Below, piece after piece: positions 9,149 to 15,381 of a stretch of DNA of 64,000 bases; within the stretch, counting starts at the first letter, position 1, and each line of letters starts with the position of its first letter. The translations under genes and the position numbers were made by a program. The stretch spans positions 1,074,969 to 1,138,968 of the forward strand of contig LT599018.1 of the NCBI GenBank assembly GCA_900079685.1. Direction: 5' to 3'. The notes below the pieces were generated by a model that ran no database searches, had not been told where the DNA came from, and saw only the letters and a list, made by a program, of their open reading frames with translations. This stretch comes from an uncultured delta proteobacterium (GTDB lineage: Bacteria; Desulfobacterota; Desulfovibrionia; Desulfovibrionales; Desulfovibrionaceae).

Positions 9149-9948
9149 TGCCACACCCTGACATCCTCGGCCACCCTGCGGGAAACGCGGCTGACCATGA
9201 GGGAAAACAGCGCGACCATATACACCACGTCCAACAGCGAGCAGAGAAAGAAAATGATGAGTGGGGCGACGAGGTACGTGCCCCAGGCGCACAAAAGGAT
9301 GAAGATCGCGTACTTGAGCCAGAACAGCCCGAAAAGCGCCGCTTCCAGGGCAAAAAGATTCAGCAGCTTCCAGACCGCGCCCGTGGGCAGGGGGAAGGTT
9401 ACCAGCCAGAACAGGACCGGCAGCGCCAGGGCGGTAACGATGGATATCTCCAGAAAAAACGCCGCCAGCGTCAGGTTTTCGGCATTGAAATACCCGGGCA
9501 GCAGCAGGAACAGCGCCGCGAAAAACGCAACGATGCATGCCAGCAGATTGACGATGACCACGGTCGGCCTGGCCAGGGGCAGACGGTACAACAGCAAAAA
9601 ACACAGCGAGGCCGCGCCGATGGCGCAACCGCACACCAGTGGCGAGGGGATGGCGGGCAGCACCTGGAACACCGCAAGCTCCCTGCCGCCGAAAAGAACC
9701 GTTGCCGGGGAACCGGCAAAACCGTACCCCGCGAACAGGTCTTGCATGCGGCGGGCGGCGTACGCGGTGAAGTCCGGCAGGAAATACATCTTGCCGCCCA
9801 GCAGGAACGCCGTCACCGCCAGGGAGATGATACCCCCCATAATAATTTGCGGGCTCACCGTCACCCGGCGATACGAGCGATGAAAGCTGATCGTCGCCTT
9901 TTGCTCGGGAGCGTCGCCCCCGGCGGACGCGGCGTGTTGCGCGGCCAT
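9139..9948 (-). CDS. Polytopic membrane protein of the exopolysaccharide cluster, unknown function
   Basis: A 269-residue protein with a short basic cytoplasmic N-terminus and about seven predicted membrane helices, including VVIVNLLACIVAFFAALFLL and a C-terminal hydrophobic block before an amphipathic tail ([17 protein letters not shown]). I do not recognise the family. Its position between the outer-membrane barrel gene and the GT2 gene, with a 10-bp overlap with the latter, suggests it assists polymer synthesis or transfer. ATG 9948 was chosen because it follows a AAGGGGG ribosome site and because the upstream codons belong to the intergenic stretch. Confidence 0.7.
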   Translation of the reverse strand: MAAQHAASAGGDAPEQKATISFHRSYRRVTVSPQIIMGGIISLAVTAFLLGGKMYFLPDFTAYAARRMQDLFAGYGFAGSPATVLFGGRELAVFQVLPAIPSPLVCGCAIGAASLCFLLLYRLPLARPTVVIVNLLACIVAFFAALFLLLPGYFNAENLTLAAFFLEISIVTALALPVLFWLVTFPLPTGAVWKLLNLFALEAALFGLFWLKYAIFILLCAWGTYLVAPLIIFFLCSLLDVVYMVALFSLMVSRVSRRVAEDVRVWQWM

Positions 9949-9973
9949 CGTTTCCCCCTTGGGGCCGGTTCGG

Positions 9974-10957
9974 TTAAAAGTGGAAAAACACACCAAGCCC
10001 GAGGTTGGCGCCGTCATAGGCGTCCTTTACCTTCAACGCGCCGCCCTGCACCCAGAACCCCCAGTCCTCGGTCACCCAGTGCCGGTGCCGGAGCAGCGCG
10101 GAGACCGAGTCCCGCCGCACCGCCTCGGGCGAATCCAGATAGGTGGCCATGTAAGCCTGGTTGCCCCAGGACACGACCAGCGTGTTCATGTAGCGGCGCC
10201 AGTACCCCTGGTCGATGCTCACCGAGTGCGACGTGGATTCCAGCGAGCCGGGATCGCTCACGTTGTAGAAGAACCGGTACCCGAGCACCCAGCCCGGCAG
10301 GTAATAGTTGAGCCCGGTGGAGTAGATGGTGTCCGAGCTGCCCGTGTGGTAGTCGATATACGAAAACCCGGCGACCCAAACCAGATCCTTCTTTTCTCCC
10401 AGCTTGAAGTTGAAGTCCTGGTCCACCCGCAGGCGCGGCAGAAAATCCACATCCCCGGCCGTGGACAGGCTGGTGAAGGTATAGAACCGCTCCGCCCAGT
10501 CCTTGTACAGCCCGCCGACAACCTGCGCGGCCGCGCCGTCGCCCTTCTTGCGGTTGTAGCCGTTCATCTCGACGTACCAGGAATTGCCCTCGCCGCCGCG
10601 CGTCAGGCGCATGCCGCCGGAATCCCAGTTGCCGTAGGATTTGCTGATAAATTCGCGGTTCGTGTACATCTCCACCAGGTACCGCTTTTTCTCTTTGACC
10701 GGTTCGGCAACCGTGGCGGGCGCCACAGCGGAGCCGGGCTCCGCCGGGGGACCGGGAGGACCGGGGGGGCCTGGAGGCCCTGGAGGGCCGGGAGGGCCGG
10801 GGGGGCCAGGTAACCCGGCAGGCGCGCTCTCTTGGCGCATGGCAAGGCTGGCCTGCCCTTCGCCGCGCAAACTTTCCGCCCGCGCCGGTAAGGCCGCCGC
10901 CAGCAGCCATACGAAAAGCGCGCAGACGGCGCCACATTCTTTCCAATGGCGCTTCAT
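9974..10957 (-). CDS. YaiO-like outer-membrane beta-barrel with collagen-like Gly-Pro-Pro tract
   Basis: A 327-residue secreted protein. Residues 1-27 form a signal peptide (ALPARA cleavage region). Residues about 49-72 are Gly-Leu-Pro followed by seven Gly-Pro-Pro triplets, a short collagen-like stalk. After a charged linker the rest is rich in alternating aromatic strands (WYVEMNGYN, FYTFTSLS, VWVAGFSYIDYH) and ends in phenylalanine (FFHF), as outer-membrane barrels do. The barrel resembles the YaiO family associated with exopolysaccharide export. It overlaps the upstream beta-helix gene by four bases (ATGA). Confidence 0.78.
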   Translation of the reverse strand: MKRHWKECGAVCALFVWLLAAALPARAESLRGEGQASLAMRQESAPAGLPGPPGPPGPPGPPGPPGPPGPPAEPGSAVAPATVAEPVKEKKRYLVEMYTNREFISKSYGNWDSGGMRLTRGGEGNSWYVEMNGYNRKKGDGAAAQVVGGLYKDWAERFYTFTSLSTAGDVDFLPRLRVDQDFNFKLGEKKDLVWVAGFSYIDYHTGSSDTIYSTGLNYYLPGWVLGYRFFYNVSDPGSLESTSHSVSIDQGYWRRYMNTLVVSWGNQAYMATYLDSPEAVRRDSVSALLRHRHWVTEDWGFWVQGGALKVKDAYDGANLGLGVFFHF

Positions 10958-11991
10958 GGTTCTTGCTCCCCGGCGACCCTGCCCTTTTCACAGGCGGCAT
11001 ACCCGTACACGATGACGCCCGGCCCCAGACGGATCGCGGCATGACTGATGACGGATTTGACATGGCCCGCCTCGCCGATCTGCGTTCCAAACCCCAGAGT
11101 CACGTCCCCCTGGGCGAACACGTTGCCGACGATGCGGCAATTCTGGCCGATGGCCACCGCCTGATCCGCCACCACGGTCCCGTGCACGGTGACCCCGTCT
11201 TCCAGCTCCACGTTCCGCAGCCCCTTGATATCGCCGAAAATGACGCTGCCCGAACAAATTTTCAAATCCTGCGCGGCAATCACGTCGTTATGCAGCTCGG
11301 CCCCCGCCGGGATCGAAAACAATTGCGCGTTGACCACCAGAGCGTTTTCGCGGATGTTGCCCTCGGCCACGGGGTGCGCCGCGGGCTTTCCCGCAAAGGT
11401 GCGGATGGGGCTGCCGTAAAGGTTGTTAAACGCGCAGCCCGGCCCCAGGGAAAGCGGCCCGGCGCTGGCCGCGTTGCGCCCGAGGTCGCATTCCGCCCCG
11501 GCCTCCAGGCCGCCGCCGCGCGCGTCAACCCAGCGCCCTACGGAAACGCCGTCGCCCAGCCGCACGCCGCCCTTGCTCAAAAGAGCGCGCAAACGGCTGT
11601 GCGCGCCAATGACGGCCATGCCCTCCACGGCGAGTTCCTTGGCGAAGCGGGCCTTTTCTCCCACGGTCAAATTGCCCGCGGCGTACACGACGTTCCTGGT
11701 CCGGGCGCCCGGTTCCGTGCTCCAGTCCGGCGCGGTGACAACCGTCACTTTTTCCGGCCGGGAAAGCTGCACGGTATACTCACGCTGCTCCAAGGCCGCC
11801 GCCCCGTCCGCCGGTAACAGGGACCGCCGCAGCAGCGCGTCGAATTGGTCGCCGAAAAAAAACGGCGTCTTGCTGTACTCCATGTCGATCCGCAGGGGAC
11901 GGCTGTCTTTGCCGCGCCGCAACTCGATCCAGCCGGGCACGAACGGCGCGGCCACCACGAGCAGCGCAATGAGCACAAGCAGATACAGCAT
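10954..11991 (-). CDS. Membrane-anchored beta-helix (bactofilin/acyltransferase-like) protein
   Basis: A 345-residue protein. An N-terminal membrane helix (residues 1-20) is followed by an amphipathic region and then a long series of short strands with hexapeptide-like spacing (for example NVELEDGVTVHGTVVADQAVAIGQNCRIVGNV), typical of polymer-forming bactofilins or left-handed beta-helix proteins. No acetyl-CoA-binding loop is obvious, so a scaffold role is as likely as acyl transfer. The start ATG 11991 lies two bases after the wecB stop, so the genes are translationally coupled. Confidence 0.72.
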   Translation of the reverse strand: MLYLLVLIALLVVAAPFVPGWIELRRGKDSRPLRIDMEYSKTPFFFGDQFDALLRRSLLPADGAAALEQREYTVQLSRPEKVTVVTAPDWSTEPGARTRNVVYAAGNLTVGEKARFAKELAVEGMAVIGAHSRLRALLSKGGVRLGDGVSVGRWVDARGGGLEAGAECDLGRNAASAGPLSLGPGCAFNNLYGSPIRTFAGKPAAHPVAEGNIRENALVVNAQLFSIPAGAELHNDVIAAQDLKICSGSVIFGDIKGLRNVELEDGVTVHGTVVADQAVAIGQNCRIVGNVFAQGDVTLGFGTQIGEAGHVKSVISHAAIRLGPGVIVYGYAACEKGRVAGEQEP

Positions 11992-11993
11992 GG

Positions 11994-13202
11994 TTACGCC
12001 GCCTCCCGGTGCTGCTGGCACATGCCGCAGCGCAGGGTGTTGCAGATGCGTTCGGCGGCGCGGCCGTCGCCGTAAGGGTTGGGCTTGGCGGCCATGGCGG
12101 CGTACGCGAACTCGTTGGTCATGAGCCGCAGGGTATTGGAGGCGATGCTCTCCTCCCCGGTGCCGACCAGCATGTTGACGCCGCTTTCCACCCCTTCGGG
12201 CCGCTCGGTCACGTCTCGCATAATCAGCACGGGCTTGCCCAGCGTGGGGCCTTCTTCCTGCACGCCGCCGGAGTCGCTCAGGATGAGCTTGCTCGCTTCC
12301 ATAAGGCGGACAAAGGCTTTATGCGGCAGCGGCTCTTCCAGGTAGACGTTCGGCACGTCGCGCAGCGCGTCGAACACCGGGCCGCGCACGTTGGGATTGA
12401 GATGCACGGGGTAGATCACCCGCGATTCCGGCAGGGTAAGGGCGATGCGGCGCAGGGCCTGGCAGATGTCCTGGATGCCCCGGCCGAAGCTTTCCCGCCT
12501 ATGGCCGGTGACCAGCACGATTTCCCGCTTTTGGGCAATGGCTTCCTCCACCCTGGCGGACAGCGCGGGCGGGTTGCGCCGCGCGGCTTCCAGCGTGTAG
12601 AGCAGCGCGTCCACCACGGTGTTGCCCGTAACAAAGATCTGCGTGTCGGCAACCTGGTCCCGCAGCAGGTTGGCCCTGGCCAACTGGGTAGGAGCGAAAT
12701 GCCAGCGGCTGACAAGACCCGTGACGCGGCGGTTCAGCTCTTCCGGGAAGGGCGTGTTGATATCCCAGGTGCGCAGACCGGCTTCAATATGCCCCACGGG
12801 AATACGGGCGTAGAAGGCGGCCAGCGAGGCCACCTGCACGGTGGTAGTGTCGCCCTGGACCAGAACGATATCCGGCTTCTGTTCCGTCAAAAAGCTGTCC
12901 ACTTCTTTGAACAGGGCGGAACTGAGCCCGGAAAGGCTCTGGTTCGGGGCCATCACATCCAGGCTGACGTCCGGGGTGAGGCCGAAATCGGCAAAGGTTT
13001 GTGTCAACATTTCCTTATGCTGTCCTGTTGAACAAAGGCAAACGTCAAAACATGCCGCGTTTTCCCGCAACTTCGCCACCACCGGCGCCACCTTGACGGC
13101 TTCCGGCCGGGTGCCGGCAAAAACCGCAACTTTTTTTCTTTCCCCAACACGAGCGCAAGAACCGCGCTCACAAAGACCGTACTTGTTAGTAGAAGCGTTC
13201 AT
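11994..13202 (-). CDS. wecB: UDP-N-acetylglucosamine 2-epimerase (non-hydrolysing)
   Basis: A 402-residue WecB/MnaA-type enzyme interconverting UDP-GlcNAc and UDP-ManNAc. Diagnostic segments are FAGTRPEAVKVAPVV at the N-terminus, STGQHKEM, VQGDTTT, GHIEAGLRT, VTGHRRESFG and SDSGGVQEEGP. It is the first gene of the polysaccharide cluster and would supply UDP-ManNAc to the GT2 synthase downstream. ATG 13202 is preferred over a TTG two codons upstream. A GGGGG stretch upstream is the likely ribosome site. Confidence 0.93.
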   Translation of the reverse strand: MNASTNKYGLCERGSCARVGERKKVAVFAGTRPEAVKVAPVVAKLRENAACFDVCLCSTGQHKEMLTQTFADFGLTPDVSLDVMAPNQSLSGLSSALFKEVDSFLTEQKPDIVLVQGDTTTVQVASLAAFYARIPVGHIEAGLRTWDINTPFPEELNRRVTGLVSRWHFAPTQLARANLLRDQVADTQIFVTGNTVVDALLYTLEAARRNPPALSARVEEAIAQKREIVLVTGHRRESFGRGIQDICQALRRIALTLPESRVIYPVHLNPNVRGPVFDALRDVPNVYLEEPLPHKAFVRLMEASKLILSDSGGVQEEGPTLGKPVLIMRDVTERPEGVESGVNMLVGTGEESIASNTLRLMTNEFAYAAMAAKPNPYGDGRAAERICNTLRCGMCQQHREAA

Positions 13203-13639
13203 ACGCAAATTGTTCCCCCAAAGATATGATAACGACGCGCCGGACCCCCGTCCGGCGGCGTTGTTAATGCCTATGCATTTATCAGGCCATGCATAAAAGA
13301 TAAGGTATTTTTACGAGATATCAAGACGTCGCATTGCGCGGCCGTCAAAAAAATCACATGCGCCGGCGACGATATGCCGACGCGCCGGAAACGGCCGTGC
13401 GCATCGGATCGATGAAAATATTTCATCGATCCGATGACGTTTATTCGTTTTACTTTTCCCGGCAAAAGTCTGTACTGAGATAGCGTAAAAAATTACTTTA
13501 ATTTTCAATCGTTATATTCACCGACGGTGTTCTTGCAATCGCGCAACCATGCTTTTCAGCGCCGTGCGGCAGGCACATGTTCTTGCGGCAACGCCACTCA
13601 CTACCCATACAGCCGGAAACAGCAAAGGAGAACGAGGCC
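13203..13639. promoter_or_regulatory. Divergent intergenic region between wecB and pntAA
   Basis: This 437-bp AT-richer region separates the polysaccharide cluster (-) from the transhydrogenase operon (+). It holds no convincing gene. It contains a 7-10-7 dyad (13272-13278 with 13289-13295, core ATGCAT) about 70 bp before wecB and a perfect 35-bp inverted repeat at 13402-13436. A weak -10-like TATATT is at 13513-13518 for the plus strand. Both repeats are candidate operators. Confidence 0.5.
13402..13436. repeat. Perfect 16-bp inverted repeat with 3-bp centre
   Basis: The left arm at 13402-13417 (CATCGGATCGATGAAA) is matched exactly by the right arm at 13421-13436, around the centre ATA. It lies upstream of both divergent operons, so it cannot end either coding unit and is better read as a protein-binding site or an RNA structure in a long leader. 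Confidence 0.8.
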
Positions 13640-14812
13640 ATGAAATTTACAGGACTGACCATCGGCATCCCCAAGGAAATCATGCCGGGCGAGCGCCGGG
13701 TAGCCGCCATCCCCGACACCGTCAAGAAGATGAAGGATCAGGGCGCGCGGGTGCTGGTGGAGAAAGGCGCGGGCGAGGGGGCGTTTTTCATGGACGACGC
13801 GTACCAGGCGGCCGGGGCGGAAATCATCCCGGAAGCGGCGAAAATTTACGCCGAAGCCCATGTCATCCTGAAGGTCAAGGAACCGCTCTTCAACGATGCC
13901 GTAAACAAGCACGAAGCCGAAATGTTCCGCGACGGGCAGTACTTCATCACCTTCCTGCACCCGGCGGCGCCCGTCAACTACGACATGATACAAACGCTCG
14001 CCGCCACCGGCGTCGTCAGCCTCACCCTTGACGGCATCCCCCGCATTTCCCGCGCGCAGAACATGGACGCCCTCACGTCCATGAGTTCCGTTGCCGGGTA
14101 CAAATCCGTTCTTATGGCGGCCAACCGCCTGGCCAAATTCCTGCCCATGATGGGCACCGCCGTGGGCGTGATAAAACCCGCCAACGTCGTGGTTATCGGC
14201 ACCGGGGTCGCCGGGTTGCAGGCCGTCGCCACCGCCAAACGCCTGGGCGCCAACGTAACGGCCGTGGATATCCGCCCCGCCGCCATTGAGCAGGCCCAGT
14301 CCCTCGGCGCGAAAGTCCAGGAAACCGGCGTACCGGCGGAACTCGCCGTGGGAGAAGGCGGCTACGCCCAGCGCCTGCCCGAGGAATGGCTCCAGAAAGA
14401 ACGGGAAGGGCTTAAAGATCTTGTTAAAAACGCGGACATCCTCATCCTGGCCGCGCTTATTCCCGGCAAGCTCGCCCCCATCCTGGTTACCGAGGAAATG
14501 GTCCGGTCCATGGCGCCGGGTTCGAGCATCGTGGATATTTCCATCGACCAGGGCGGCAACTGCGAACTGACCGCGCCCGGCGACGTGACGACGAAGTACG
14601 GCGTCTCCATTGACGGCACCAAGAACATCCCCGGCATGCTGCCGACCAGTTCCACCTGGATGTTCGCCAACAACATCTACAACCTGCTGGCGTTCCTGTG
14701 CGAGGACGGCAAGGTGGTGCTGAACAGGGAAGATCCCATCGTGTCCTCTTCCCTCACGACCATCGGGAAAAAGATCGTCCATGCGGGCGCCATCGAGGCC
14801 ATGGGTCTGTAA
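13640..14812 (+). CDS. pntAA: NAD(P) transhydrogenase subunit alpha part 1 (dI, NAD(H)-binding)
   Basis: A 390-residue soluble subunit of the proton-translocating transhydrogenase. It shows the N-terminal IPKEIMPGERRVA, the RQD-loop residues in RAQNMDAL, the nucleotide-binding VVIGTGVAGLQAVATAKRLGA and the closing loop region GSSIVDISIDQGGNCE. It binds NAD(H) and hands hydride to the dIII domain of the beta subunit. ATG 13640 has AAAGGAG at 13624-13630. The frame extends upstream to 13577 but without a ribosome site. The alpha chain is split, as in Rhodospirillum-type enzymes. Confidence 0.93.
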   Translation: MKFTGLTIGIPKEIMPGERRVAAIPDTVKKMKDQGARVLVEKGAGEGAFFMDDAYQAAGAEIIPEAAKIYAEAHVILKVKEPLFNDAVNKHEAEMFRDGQYFITFLHPAAPVNYDMIQTLAATGVVSLTLDGIPRISRAQNMDALTSMSSVAGYKSVLMAANRLAKFLPMMGTAVGVIKPANVVVIGTGVAGLQAVATAKRLGANVTAVDIRPAAIEQAQSLGAKVQETGVPAELAVGEGGYAQRLPEEWLQKEREGLKDLVKNADILILAALIPGKLAPILVTEEMVRSMAPGSSIVDISIDQGGNCELTAPGDVTTKYGVSIDGTKNIPGMLPTSSTWMFANNIYNLLAFLCEDGKVVLNREDPIVSSSLTTIGKKIVHAGAIEAMGL

Positions 14813-14820
14813 GAAAACAA

Positions 14821-14848
14821 GGCGCCGCTTCTGAAAGGAAGCGGCGCC
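14821..14848 (+). terminator. Hairpin directly after pntAA
   Basis: A perfect 10-bp stem (GGCGCCGCTT with AAGCGGCGCC, 8-nt loop) eight bases after the pntAA stop. No T-tract follows, so it is more likely a partial terminator or mRNA-stability element inside the operon than a full stop. Confidence 0.65.
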
Positions 14849-14878
14849 GAGGTTGTTGACAAACTCGGTGCAAGACGG

Positions 14879-14992
14879 AAAGGCACTGGATTCCCGCCTT
14901 CGCGGGAATGACAAGTATTCTTTTGGAACTCGCGGCATAGACCTTTGCGTTCCCGGTCGTCATCCCCGCGCAGGCGGGGATCCAGTGCCTTT
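14879..14992. repeat. MITE-like inverted pair of palindromic repeats
   Basis: Two nearly identical 34-bp units lie in inverse orientation (14879-14912 and 14959-14992), separated by 46 bp. Each begins or ends in AAAGGCACTGGATYCCCGC and contains its own GC-rich hairpin (CCCGCCTTCGCGGG and CCCCGCGCAGGCGGGG). The layout is that of a small non-autonomous mobile repeat of the kind spread in many copies in proteobacterial intergenic regions. It separates pntAA from pntAB and explains their unusual 234-bp gap. Confidence 0.75.
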
Positions 14993-15046
14993 GGATTTTG
15001 TCAGCAGTCTGTCACATCGTATCGCGGTATTTTCCGGAGGTTTTCC

Positions 15047-15328
15047 ATGAGTCCCATTTTACTGATTCTCGTTTTCGTGGCCGCGACCTTGCTCGGGTAC
15101 AAGATCATCAGCCAGGTGCCCAGCCTGCTGCATACGCCGCTGATGTCCGGCATGAACGCGCTGGCGGGCGTCATCATCTTGGGGGCGCTCACCGCCACCC
15201 ATTTCGCCCACACTGCCGTCGGCGCATTTTTGGGCGGTGTCGGCATCGCGTTAGCCGCTACCAACGTGTTCGGCGGCTTTGACGTGACCCACAAAATGTT
15301 GAAGATGGTTGCGGGCAAAAAACGCTGA
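15047..15328 (+). CDS. pntAB: NAD(P) transhydrogenase subunit alpha part 2 (membrane part)
   Basis: A 93-residue membrane subunit with three hydrophobic helices. It matches the PntAB family with SPLLHTPLMSGMNALAGVIILGAL. It forms part of the dII proton channel together with the N-terminal half of PntB. ATG 15047 has CCGGAGG at 15034-15040; the frame extends upstream into the repeat element, which is not coding. It is separated from pntB by 53 bp. Confidence 0.92.
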   Translation: MSPILLILVFVAATLLGYKIISQVPSLLHTPLMSGMNALAGVIILGALTATHFAHTAVGAFLGGVGIALAATNVFGGFDVTHKMLKMVAGKKR

Positions 15329-15381
15329 GCCGCGAAGGCCCCTCTTCCACCCAACCCTATTCCGAAGAAGAGCGTTTATCC

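Noticed and set aside
10744..10818. Gly-Pro-Pro tract as a slipped simple-sequence repeat with no meaning
   Set aside because: Synonymous codon variation between triplets shows it is maintained at the protein level.
13271..13508. Short open frames on the minus strand between wecB and pntAA
   Set aside because: They have no ribosome sites, no domain features and one crosses the perfect inverted repeat.
14853..15050. Small reading frames running through the repeat element between pntAA and pntAB
   Set aside because: They consist of the palindromic repeat sequence and have no ribosome sites or homologous features.
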